8,322 nt of DNA, taken from assembly GCA_947470005.1 (NCBI GenBank), contig CANISA010000057.1:1-8322 (forward strand). The letters run 5' to 3'. Position 1 is the first letter of the stretch. Every line of letters starts with the position of its first letter. Under the pieces are notes generated by a model. It made no database searches. It saw nothing but the letters and a program-made list of their open reading frames with translations, and was not told the DNA's origin. Source of the stretch: Legionellaceae bacterium (lineage in GTDB: Bacteria > Pseudomonadota > Gammaproteobacteria > Legionellales > Legionellaceae). Shown piece after piece: positions 1 through 6,771 of the stretch. The position numbers and the translations under genes are program-made.

Positions 1-21
1 GCTCATCTCTCCCTCAACACT

Positions 22-95
22 ACGTCCCGCTGCTTGTCTGCGGGATCCAGGAATCTAGCAATATCACTAGATCCCGCGTATAAACCGCGGCACGT
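22..95. repeat. Palindromic double-hairpin dispersed repeat, degenerate copy
   Basis: Two 29-nt arms, at 22-50 and 67-95, are inverted copies of each other with 22 of 29 positions matching and no gaps, separated by a 16-nt spacer. Each arm also folds on itself: 25-30 (TCCCGC) pairs with 40-45 (GCGGGA), and 74-78 (CCGCG) pairs with 86-90 (CGCGG). The CCCGC...GCGGGATCCAG layout resembles small palindromic repeats I recall from Rickettsiales and Legionellales genomes; that family assignment is from memory and unverified. It lies 38 nt beyond the ppiD stop and may also act as the 3' hairpin of the ppiD message, although no T-tract follows it on the minus strand. The rest of 1-132 shows no gene. 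Confidence 0.65.
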
Positions 96-132
96 CGCCG
101 GCGGGGGATCAAATGTCAACAGGCCCTAATCT

Positions 133-1698
133 TTAATTTCTCACAATCGTCGCAAGACTCAACAATTGGCTGATGTACAAATCATAATCCATCACACCAT
201 CCGTCGCCTCGATCTGGCTTGATATGCTAGCCAAATGCTCTTTATCTAGCGTGCGTCGTTCACCATCACTCACGTGCTCCAGCTCAACAACAACGTAGTC
301 TCCTGATGGTAGCGCCCGTCCTGCGGTTGATCCAGGGGCCCGTGGGAGTGAAAAAGCCAATTCATTGATGGGTGCAGACACCTGCTCTGCCTCGCGTGCG
401 GCATGAGCCACAGGCTGCCATACCAATTGGTTGCTCTGCATGAGGGTCGCTCGCTCGCTCGCGCTTGTCGCATGCAACATGGCCTCACCTAAGGTCATTG
501 CAGCAATGATTGCTTTTTCTTTTGCGACACGTTGTTCGATCGAATAGGCTACGTCAGCGAATGGTTTTTGTTTCGCCGGAACATGCTCATGCACACGCAG
601 AACTAAGACGCTCTCATTATCTAATTGAATAGGCGCACTGTTATTACCGAGCTCTAACACATCCCGGCTAAACGCTGCTTGAATCACTTGGCGATTTGTA
701 GCGATCAATGAGTCTCCACCGCCCCGTGAAAACAAGGCCGTTTTTTCCACGGGCAAGTTTAATTTTTCGGCCACATGAGTCAGTGAGTCTGGTGTTTGAT
801 AACTCCAATCAGACAGATCTTCCAGCGCTCGCGCATAAGCGGCTTGTGCGCGCTCAGCCAACAATTGTTCACTGACTTCCGCCTTGACCTCAGCATACGG
901 TTTAACCACCGATTGAGCGGTTAAATAGTTGCTTTTATTGTCCTCATAATACCGTTGACGCTCAAGCTCTGAGAGCTGAATTTTCGCCCTCACATCCGTC
1001 ATGGATAAGCGAATAACATCAAGACTCACTTGTTCTGGAGAAAGAAAAGCGTTTGCATGATGCTCGTAATACGCATGTGCTTCATCGGGTGAAACAGTCA
1101 CGGTACGAAGAAACGCATTCGACGCAATCGATACATAACGATAGTCCCGGGTTTGGCCATATAATTTAACAAATTTGTTCACTTCGCTTGGTAAAGCAAA
1201 CGCGGTTCCCATGAACGCATACCGCTGCTGACTTAACAGCATCCCCTGGCGCACTTCGCGCTGAAACGATTCATGCGTAAACAAAGCCGCTGTCAATGCT
1301 TGTTGGTAGCGCTCTGCTGAAAATTGTCCATTTTCTTGAAATTGAGGAATCTGAAGAATGGCGTGATCGGCTTGATTTAAACTCACTTCAAAGCCATGCG
1401 AACGTGCGGAGTCTAGGCTCACTTGACTTAAGATCAAGTCGTCAAGCAATTGCTGTTTTAATTGCTTATCAGCCGCTGCCGTCAGGCCCGCAGGGTCGCG
1501 CGCTTCCCGTGACCGCTGGTAATTCAGCTGAAAGGCCTGTTTAGAGATCGGTTGACCATTAACCTCAGCCGCTGCCGTCGTCGATTGGTGTGTTTGAAGG
1601 TAAGATTGCACCCCAAATAAGGTGAATGTAATCGCAATGAGTATAATAACAACCCAAGCAACCAGACCTTGTATGCGTTCATTTAGCTTCTGCAGCAT
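133..1698 (-). CDS. ppiD: PpiD-like periplasmic chaperone lacking the parvulin domain
   Basis: Membrane-anchored periplasmic folding factor of the SurA/PpiD family, which in E. coli binds chains leaving the SecYEG translocon. The N-terminus has a short Lys/Arg-containing cytoplasmic stretch and one membrane segment (about residues 12-32), then the SurA-like N-terminal chaperone region with EVNGQPISKQAF at 45-56. The family is about 620 residues (623 in E. coli); this one has 521. The difference is internal: YYEDNKSNYLTAQS (250-263), which normally leads into the parvulin domain, runs straight into VVKPYAEVKAEVSEQLLAE (264-282), which normally follows it. No parvulin motif is present anywhere. 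The C-terminal region (QTPDSL at 301-306 and onward) is intact, so this looks like a clean in-frame domain loss rather than decay. The start at 1698 keeps the conserved MLQKLNERIQG opening; its ribosome site (GGA, 9 nt upstream) is weak. The E. coli parvulin domain is reported to have no detectable isomerase activity, so chaperone function could survive. Confidence 0.93.
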   Translation of the reverse strand: MLQKLNERIQGLVAWVVIILIAITFTLFGVQSYLQTHQSTTAAAEVNGQPISKQAFQLNYQRSREARDPAGLTAAADKQLKQQLLDDLILSQVSLDSARSHGFEVSLNQADHAILQIPQFQENGQFSAERYQQALTAALFTHESFQREVRQGMLLSQQRYAFMGTAFALPSEVNKFVKLYGQTRDYRYVSIASNAFLRTVTVSPDEAHAYYEHHANAFLSPEQVSLDVIRLSMTDVRAKIQLSELERQRYYEDNKSNYLTAQSVVKPYAEVKAEVSEQLLAERAQAAYARALEDLSDWSYQTPDSLTHVAEKLNLPVEKTALFSRGGGDSLIATNRQVIQAAFSRDVLELGNNSAPIQLDNESVLVLRVHEHVPAKQKPFADVAYSIEQRVAKEKAIIAAMTLGEAMLHATSASERATLMQSNQLVWQPVAHAAREAEQVSAPINELAFSLPRAPGSTAGRALPSGDYVVVELEHVSDGERRTLDKEHLASISSQIEATDGVMDYDLYISQLLSLATIVRN

Positions 1699-1715
1699 GT
1701 GTAGGATTCCATGTT

Positions 1716-1740
1716 AAAAAAAACGCGCCCTAAGGCGCGT
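1716..1740 (-). terminator. Intrinsic terminator after tRNA-Asp
   Basis: On the minus strand a 7-bp GC-rich stem (ACGCGCC at 1734-1740 pairing with GGCGCGT at 1723-1729) with a 4-nt loop is followed directly by a run of T (the A8 run at 1716-1723 on the plus strand). It begins 5 nt after the encoded CCA of tRNA-Asp, so it ends the hupB-tRNA-Val-tRNA-Asp transcript. It lies 17 nt before the ppiD start codon. Confidence 0.9.
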
Positions 1741-1745
1741 GATAT

Positions 1746-1822
1746 TGGCGGAGTGGACGGGGCTCGAACCCGCGACCACCGGCGTGACAGGCCGGTATTC
1801 TAACCAACTGAACTACCACTCC
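1746..1822 (-). tRNA. tRNA-Asp (anticodon GUC)
   Basis: A 77-nt cloverleaf reads on the minus strand with acceptor stem GGAGTGG (1816-1822) pairing with CCACTCC (1750-1756), discriminator G at 1749 and an encoded CCA at 1746-1748. The anticodon stem CCGGC/GCCGG encloses the loop CTGTCAC, giving anticodon GTC for aspartate. The T arm contains GGTTCGAGCC. It follows tRNA-Val after 6 nt and precedes a terminator. Confidence 0.98.
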
Positions 1823-1828
1823 AATTCA

Positions 1829-1904
1829 TGGTGGGTGCTGCAGGGATCGAACCTGCGACCCTCGCCTTGTAAGGGCGATGCTCTCCCAGCTGAGCTAAGC
1901 ACCC
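1829..1904 (-). tRNA. tRNA-Val (anticodon UAC)
   Basis: A 76-nt cloverleaf on the minus strand has acceptor stem GGGTGCT (1898-1904) pairing with AGCACCC (1833-1839), discriminator A at 1832 and an encoded CCA at 1829-1831. The anticodon stem TCGCC/GGCGA encloses CTTACAA, giving TAC for valine. The T arm contains GGTTCGATCC. Its 5' end lies only 5 nt after the hupB stop codon, with no room for its own promoter, so it is most likely cut out of the hupB message. Confidence 0.98.
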
Positions 1905-1909
1905 GAAAA

Positions 1910-2188
1910 CTATGCGCCTTGTACGGCTTCTTTCAACAACTTACCTGCTTTAAATTTAGCAACGCGCGAGGCTTTAATCTGAATTTCTACCCCGGTACGC
2001 GGATCACGACCTTTTCGCTCAGGACGATTACCGATGGAAAACGATCCAAACCCTGTCAAAACAACTTGGTCACCTGCTTTAAGCACATCTGTAACCGTGC
2101 TCATAAACATATCCAACACTCTGTTTGCGTCGGCTTTAGTAACACCCGAGCCCTGAGCAATAGCTTCAACTAATTCACTTTTATTCAT
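1910..2188 (-). CDS. hupB: HU family DNA-binding protein
   Basis: Small nucleoid protein that binds and bends DNA as a dimer; 92 residues, the usual HU size (about 90). It opens with MNKSELVEAIA, has the GFGSF turn at 46-50, and the beta-arm tip at 60-66 reads GRDPRTG, with Pro63 at the position that intercalates into DNA. Most HU proteins have Asn, not Asp, just before that proline. The C-terminal helix contains KFKAGKLLKEAV. Position directly downstream of lon is the usual hupB context, which supports the symbol; by sequence alone it is simply an HU. A strong ribosome site (AAGGGG at 2194-2199, 5 nt before ATG) fixes the start. A sigma70-type promoter lies upstream. It is probably co-transcribed with tRNA-Val and tRNA-Asp. 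Confidence 0.95.
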   Translation of the reverse strand: MNKSELVEAIAQGSGVTKADANRVLDMFMSTVTDVLKAGDQVVLTGFGSFSIGNRPERKGRDPRTGVEIQIKASRVAKFKAGKLLKEAVQGA

Positions 2189-2229
2189 CGTATCCCCTTT
2201 GCTAGTCTTCTTCCTTTAATCCAGATTGA

Positions 2230-2258
2230 ATTAAACCAAATCCGTCAGCTCTCGTCAA
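2230..2258 (-). promoter_or_regulatory. Sigma70-type promoter of hupB
   Basis: On the minus strand, TTGACG (2253-2258) and TTTAAT (2230-2235) are separated by exactly 17 nt, each matching its consensus hexamer at five of six positions. The predicted transcription start near 2223 would give a leader of about 35 nt that includes the AAGGGG ribosome site. It is the best promoter match I found in the window and would drive hupB and the two tRNAs independently of lon. Confidence 0.75.
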
Positions 2259-2277
2259 GCATTTACCGCAGTAAAGC
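2259..2277. other. Small dyad between lon and the hupB promoter
   Basis: TTTAC (2262-2266) and GTAAA (2271-2275) form a 5-bp inverted repeat around CGCA, and the flanking GC pairs extend it with one bulged base. It sits immediately upstream of the -35 hexamer. It could be a weak 3' hairpin of the lon message (no T-run follows) or a protein-binding dyad. The rest of the 2189-2315 spacer shows no gene and no clear lon terminator. Confidence 0.3.
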
Positions 2278-2315
2278 CCCGTCATTCCTCAGCATCGACG
2301 AGAATATACCCCGTA

Positions 2316-4811
2316 TTATCCTGTATGTAAATCCTTATTTACTTTTTTTGATGCCCTTTTTTTTTGCACAGCGGATATCTCCCCTGTCGCCGCTAAAGCC
2401 ACGTCTTGTGCTAATGGCAATAACGGGTCACGTTGCAGTGCCACCGCGAAAACTTGTTCTATGGTTTTAACCGGGTGAATCAGAAGTTTTTTTAATATGT
2501 TATCCGGTATTTCAACCAAATCTTTCTCATTTTCTTCAGGAATAATGACTTCCTTGATCCCACCGCGATGAGCGGCAAGCAACTTTTCCTTTAAGCCCCC
2601 AATGGGAAGAACTTGCCCTCGCAAGGTGATTTCTCCCGTCATGGCAACGCCCGCCCGCACAGGAATCTGCGCAATCACCGACATCAACACGGTGCACATG
2701 CCTATGCCCGCGCTCGGGCCATCCTTCGGTGTCGCGCCCTCAGGAACGTGGATATGAAAATCATTTTTTTCATAAAAATCTTCTGGCAAGTGACAAACCT
2801 TCGCCCGCGTCCTCACCACCGTCATCGCCGCTTGAATCGACTCCTGCATCACATCGCCCAATTGACCGGTGTGTAACGTCTTGCCTTTGCCCGGCATCAT
2901 GGATGCCTCGATCGTCAGCAACTCGCCTCCCACACTGGTCCAAGCAAGCCCTGTGACTTGACCGATTTGATCGGAGACCTCAGCTAAACCATACCGAAAT
3001 TTTTCTACGCCTAAGAATTTTTCAATATTATTACGCGTCACATTGATTTTTTTAATACGTTTTCGAGTTAATAAATCCTTCACCACTTTACGACAAATAC
3101 TAGCAATATCCCGATCCAAATTCCGAACCCCAGCCTCTCGCGTGTAATGACGAATAATCTGTTGGATTGCACCGTGGGTAAACTCAATCTCTTCTTCTTT
3201 TAATCCATTGAGAACCCGTTGCTTCGGAACCAGGTAACTCTCAGAGATATGAATTTTTTCATCATCCGTGTAGCCGGCTAAACGGATCACTTCCATTCGA
3301 TCAAGTAGGGGTGCCGGAATTTCGAGCGAATTTGCTGTGGCGATGAACATCACGTCACTCAAATCATAATTCACTTCCAAGTAATGATCACTAAACGTGT
3401 GGTTTTGCTCTGGATCGAGTACTTCCAGCAACGCAGACGCTGGATCACCACGAAAATCCATGGCCATTTTATCCACTTCATCCAACATGATAAGTGGATT
3501 TTTTACACCGGCTTTACAGAGTTTTTGAATTATTTTACCAGGCATCGAGCCAATGTAGGTACGTCGATGGCCTCGGATCTCCGCTTCATCCCGCACGCCA
3601 CCTAACGCAATGCGAATAAATGTTCGGCCCGTGGCATTGGCGATGGATTGTCCTAGCGAGGTCTTGCCTACACCAGGCGGACCCACCAAACAAAGAATAG
3701 GACCCTTCAATCGTTTGACGCGTTGTTGAACCGCTAAATACTCGATGATGCGCTCTTTAACTTTCTCTAAACCGTAATGATCTTCATCCAACACTTTTTC
3801 AGCTTTGCGGAGATCAAATTCAATTTTATTTCGCTTTTTCCAAGGAACACTTAACATCCAGTCCAGGTAATGGCGTACGACTGTTGCCTCTGCTGACATA
3901 GGTGGCATCAATTTTAATTTGCGTAATTCAGCATGTGACTTATCTTTGGCTTCTTTGGGCATGCCAGCGCGATCAATCGATCGCTCCAACTGATCAATTT
4001 CACTGCCTTCCTCACCCATCTCGCCGAGTTCTTTTTGAATGGCTTTAATTTGCTCGTTGAGGTAATACTCCCGCTGACTTTTTTCCATTTGTCGCTTAAC
4101 GCGCCCGCGCACTCGTTTTTCAACTTGCAATAAATCAATTTCACCTTCAATAAGACCCATCAACCGTTCCAGACGGACACCCACATCTAGAATTTCAAGT
4201 AGCTCCTGCTTATCGTCAACTTTTAAGCTCAAATGAGCAGTCACCGTGTCGGCTAAACGACCCGGCTCTTCGATGCTCACCAATGAGCCTAATACTTCTG
4301 GAGGAATTTTTTTATTAAGCTTAATGTATTGCTCGAACTGAGACATGAGCGATCGCATCATAATCTCGATATCTTGTTGTTTAAACGTGTCTGAACATTC
4401 TTGCACCGGGTCCCATGTCGCCGCGATGAAACTATCTTTTAGATTGTACGACAAGACCTGGGCACGTTCTTCGCCCTCCACCAAGACTTTCACGGTCCCA
4501 TCTGGAAGTTTCAATAACTGCAGTAAACTTGACACCGTTCCCATTGTAAACAAATCAGCAGGACCCGGGTCATCACTCGCGGACTCTCGCTGAGCCACAA
4601 GAAAAATTCGTTTATTCTCAATCATTGCTGCTTCCAGCGCTTTGATTGATTTTTCGCGACCCACAAACAAAGGAATGACCATGTTCGGGTAGACAACCAC
4701 ATCCCTCAACGGCAGGACTGGGAGGTCCTGCGTCGAAAGGGTATCGTGGGGGATGACTTCTAACTCAGTGTCATTCGACTCATTTTCGTTCGACTTATTT
4801 TCGCTTGACAT
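2316..4811 (-). CDS. lon: ATP-dependent Lon protease (LonA)
   Basis: Cytoplasmic hexameric AAA+ serine protease that degrades misfolded and specific regulatory proteins. It has 831 residues from this start; E. coli Lon has 784. Order: an acidic, Asn/Ser-rich tip (1-17), the N-terminal LON domain from DLPVLPLRDVVVYPN (about 29), a helical linker (about 220-340), Walker A GPPGVGKT (377-384), Walker B LIMLDE (440-445), and a C-terminal protease domain with the nucleophile in KDGPSAG (Ser700) and catalytic Lys743 in GGLKEK. The Ser-Lys spacing of 43 equals that of E. coli Lon. After the usual end there is a basic tail of about 35 residues. An in-frame ATG at 4874 would overlap clpX by 47 nt; the ATG at 4811 has AAGGA 8 nt upstream, lies 16 nt after the clpX stop and gives the expected N-terminus. 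No separate lon promoter is obvious, so it probably reads from the clpX message. Confidence 0.97.
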   Translation of the reverse strand: MSSENKSNENESNDTELEVIPHDTLSTQDLPVLPLRDVVVYPNMVIPLFVGREKSIKALEAAMIENKRIFLVAQRESASDDPGPADLFTMGTVSSLLQLLKLPDGTVKVLVEGEERAQVLSYNLKDSFIAATWDPVQECSDTFKQQDIEIMMRSLMSQFEQYIKLNKKIPPEVLGSLVSIEEPGRLADTVTAHLSLKVDDKQELLEILDVGVRLERLMGLIEGEIDLLQVEKRVRGRVKRQMEKSQREYYLNEQIKAIQKELGEMGEEGSEIDQLERSIDRAGMPKEAKDKSHAELRKLKLMPPMSAEATVVRHYLDWMLSVPWKKRNKIEFDLRKAEKVLDEDHYGLEKVKERIIEYLAVQQRVKRLKGPILCLVGPPGVGKTSLGQSIANATGRTFIRIALGGVRDEAEIRGHRRTYIGSMPGKIIQKLCKAGVKNPLIMLDEVDKMAMDFRGDPASALLEVLDPEQNHTFSDHYLEVNYDLSDVMFIATANSLEIPAPLLDRMEVIRLAGYTDDEKIHISESYLVPKQRVLNGLKEEEIEFTHGAIQQIIRHYTREAGVRNLDRDIASICRKVVKDLLTRKRIKKINVTRNNIEKFLGVEKFRYGLAEVSDQIGQVTGLAWTSVGGELLTIEASMMPGKGKTLHTGQLGDVMQESIQAAMTVVRTRAKVCHLPEDFYEKNDFHIHVPEGATPKDGPSAGIGMCTVLMSVIAQIPVRAGVAMTGEITLRGQVLPIGGLKEKLLAAHRGGIKEVIIPEENEKDLVEIPDNILKKLLIHPVKTIEQVFAVALQRDPLLPLAQDVALAATGEISAVQKKRASKKVNKDLHTG
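4774..4803. repeat. 15-bp tandem duplication in the lon N-terminal codons
   Basis: Two adjacent 15-bp units at 4774-4788 and 4789-4803 differ at one base. In Lon they encode the neighbouring pentapeptides ENKSN and ENESN, just after the first three residues. Being a multiple of three, loss or gain of a unit would keep the frame. Confidence 0.8.
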
Positions 4812-4819
4812 AGCCCGCA

Positions 4820-4824
4820 TCCTT
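4820..4824 (-). promoter_or_regulatory. Ribosome-binding site deciding the lon start
   Basis: AAGGA lies 8 nt upstream of the ATG at 4811 and inside the short clpX-lon gap. The alternative ATG at 4818-4820 overlaps this motif and the one at 4874 lies within clpX, so the 4811 start is preferred. Its closeness to the clpX stop (4828-4830) allows translational coupling. Confidence 0.7.
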
Positions 4825-4827
4825 TTC

Positions 4828-6102
4828 TTAAGCACCGCCCGCAGCAGAGTGTATTTCCTCAACATCTCCAGCATAAATTAACACAGGTTTCCCGGCGTTA
4901 TTAATGACCTGTTCATCCACCAAAACCTCGACCACCTCATCCAGTGAAGGAAGCTCATACATGGTATCTAACAGGATAGTCTCCAGAATGGCTCTTAACC
5001 CACGAGCTCCAATTTTTCGTGATAAGGCTTTGTGCGCAATCAAACGCAAGGCCTCTGGGCGAAAAACCAAGGTCACCCCTTCCATCTTAAACAAAGCTTG
5101 GAACTGCTTCGTCAGTGCATTTTTGGGTCGCGTTAAAATATCAACCAGTGCATTTTCATCCAATTCATGCAACGTGGTTACCACGGGCAATCGGCCCACA
5201 AACTCTGGAATCAAACCATATTTGATGAGATCTTCCGACTCGATGGAGTCCAACATTTTTTCTGTTTCACGCACATCTTTTTTATTTTTAAGCTGAGCTG
5301 AAAAACCAATCCCAGACTGGTCACTCCGTTCACGGATTACTTTATCTAATCCAGCAAAAGCACCACCACAAATAAATAAAATATTGGAGGTATCAACCTG
5401 CAAAAATTCTTGCTGAGGGTGCTTACGGCCACCTTGAGGAGGCACCGACGCGATGGTTCCTTCAATCAATTTTAACAGCGCTTGCTGAACCCCTTCACCT
5501 GAAACATCTCGCGTGATGGACGGGTTATCTGATTTACGTGAAATTTTATCAATCTCATCAATGTACACGATGCCTTGCTGTGCTTTGGCTACGTCGTAAT
5601 CACATTTTTGCAATAACTTTTGAATAATGTTCTCAACGTCTTCGCCCACGTAACCCGCTTCAGTCAGTGTTGTCGCATCGGCCATAGCAAAAGGTACATT
5701 AAGTAAACGTGCAAGTGTTTGTGCGAGTAATGTCTTTCCACTACCGGTCGGACCAATCAATAGGATATTACTTTTACCTAACTCAACCCCGTCTTCAGAC
5801 TTGTGCTGCATCCGTTTATAATGATTGTAGACCGCAACAGCGAGTACTTTTTTCGCATGGGGTTGGCCAATAACATACTCGTCAAGAAAAACTGCAATTT
5901 CTTTAGGTGTAGGTAAATGCGTTTCTTCCACACTACCGCCCTGTTTCTTTTCTTCTCGAATAATATCATTGCATAAATCAACGCATTCATCGCAGACAAA
6001 CACAGAGGGTCCTGCAATTAATTTCTTCACTTCGTGCTGACTTTTGCCACAAAATGAACAGAACAACACCTTCTCACCACTTCCGCTACTGGCTTTACTC
6101 AT
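4828..6102 (-). CDS. clpX: ClpX, ATPase subunit of the ClpXP protease
   Basis: AAA+ unfoldase that recognises substrates, unfolds them with ATP and threads them into ClpP. It has 424 residues, as in E. coli. The N-terminal zinc-binding domain carries Cys15, Cys18, Cys37 and Cys40. Then follow Walker A GPTGSGKT (117-124), the pore loop GYVG (150-153), Walker B ending IDE (181-183), the RKH pore loop (226-228), the ClpP-docking IGF loop (265-267) and sensor 2 GAR near residue 370. All key residues are present, so it should be active and able to dock on the ClpP encoded 30 nt upstream. The start at 6102 has AGGGG 8 nt upstream. It lies between clpP and lon, with lon starting 16 nt after its stop. 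Confidence 0.98.
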   Translation of the reverse strand: MSKASSGSGEKVLFCSFCGKSQHEVKKLIAGPSVFVCDECVDLCNDIIREEKKQGGSVEETHLPTPKEIAVFLDEYVIGQPHAKKVLAVAVYNHYKRMQHKSEDGVELGKSNILLIGPTGSGKTLLAQTLARLLNVPFAMADATTLTEAGYVGEDVENIIQKLLQKCDYDVAKAQQGIVYIDEIDKISRKSDNPSITRDVSGEGVQQALLKLIEGTIASVPPQGGRKHPQQEFLQVDTSNILFICGGAFAGLDKVIRERSDQSGIGFSAQLKNKKDVRETEKMLDSIESEDLIKYGLIPEFVGRLPVVTTLHELDENALVDILTRPKNALTKQFQALFKMEGVTLVFRPEALRLIAHKALSRKIGARGLRAILETILLDTMYELPSLDEVVEVLVDEQVINNAGKPVLIYAGDVEEIHSAAGGA

Positions 6103-6132
6103 CTAAAAACCCCTGTCGTACTGGATCACGAA

Positions 6133-6771
6133 TTAATCCTTTTTAGCCAAGGCATCACGACCATAAAATATTTTATCAATTAACCCATATTCGAGGGCTT
6201 GAGTCGCACTCATGAAATTATCCCGTTCGGTATCTCGCATGATTTGTTCAGGCGATTTATTTGTGTGTGACCCCATAATATTATTGAGTCGCTCACGGAC
6301 GGAGAGTGTTTCACGTGCATGAATTTCGATGTCAGTTGCCTGACCACGATAGCCACCTAAAGGCTGGTGAATCATCATGCGTGAATTCGGCAAACAATAC
6401 CGTTTCCCACTCGCCCCAGCACACAACAACAATGCAGCAGCACTGGCCGCTTGACCGATACACAGCGTGCTAACCTCCGGCTTGATAAACTGCATCGTAT
6501 CGTAGATTGCAAGCCCTGCTGTCACCACGCCACCGGGTGAGTTGATGTACATCGAAATGTCTTTGTCTGGGTTCTCTGACTCCAGAAATAACAATTGAGC
6601 CACCACCAAGTTTGCCATGTGATCTTCGACTTCACCCACGAGAAATATAATGCGCTCTTTCAATAATCTCGAATAGATATCATACGAACGCTCACCACGT
6701 GAGGTTTGTTCGATAACCATGGGCACAAGCCCACCGGCACTTCTTATCGTCTGTTCCATATCCCCCATCAT
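6133..6771 (-). CDS. clpP: ClpP, proteolytic subunit of ClpXP
   Basis: Serine peptidase that forms the double-ring proteolytic chamber served by ClpX. It has 212 residues (207 in E. coli) with the catalytic triad Ser110, His135 and Asp184, each one position from the E. coli precursor numbering. The 14 residues before GLVPMVIEQTSRGER fit the self-cleaved propeptide of E. coli ClpP. NSPGG (78-82) and HQPLGGYRGQA (135-145) are intact. Unusually, the nucleophile is followed by Ala-Ala (GQAASAAALLL) where most ClpP have Met-Gly. The first ATG (6771) overlaps the tig stop as ATGA and has AAGGGAG ending 7 nt upstream; in-frame ATGs at 6768 and 6759 are less well placed. The overlap with tig suggests translational coupling. 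Confidence 0.97.
   Translation of the reverse strand: MMGDMEQTIRSAGGLVPMVIEQTSRGERSYDIYSRLLKERIIFLVGEVEDHMANLVVAQLLFLESENPDKDISMYINSPGGVVTAGLAIYDTMQFIKPEVSTLCIGQAASAAALLLCAGASGKRYCLPNSRMMIHQPLGGYRGQATDIEIHARETLSVRERLNNIMGSHTNKSPEQIMRDTERDNFMSATQALEYGLIDKIFYGRDALAKKD

Noticed and set aside
270..488. Second minus-strand open frame of 72 codons inside ppiD
   Set aside because: It is an out-of-frame shadow of intact ppiD codons with no ribosome site.
133..1698. ppiD as a pseudogene because it is about 100 residues short
   Set aside because: The frame is open throughout, both flanks and the C-terminus are conserved, and the loss coincides with one domain, so a functional shortened protein is more likely.
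1739..2173. Plus-strand open frame of 144 codons
   Set aside because: It runs antisense through tRNA-Asp, tRNA-Val and most of hupB and resembles no protein; it is a by-product of those genes.
3914..4150. Minus-strand open frame of 78 codons inside lon
   Set aside because: It is an alternate frame of the conserved Lon linker region and has no independent support.
4812..4874. Longer Lon start at 4874, giving 852 residues
   Set aside because: It would overlap clpX by 47 nt, adds a non-Lon basic stretch, and the ATG at 4811 has a well placed AAGGA.
4904..5296. Plus-strand open frame of 130 codons opposite clpX
   Set aside because: Antisense to conserved ClpX codons, Ser-rich composition typical of shadow frames, no recognisable domain.
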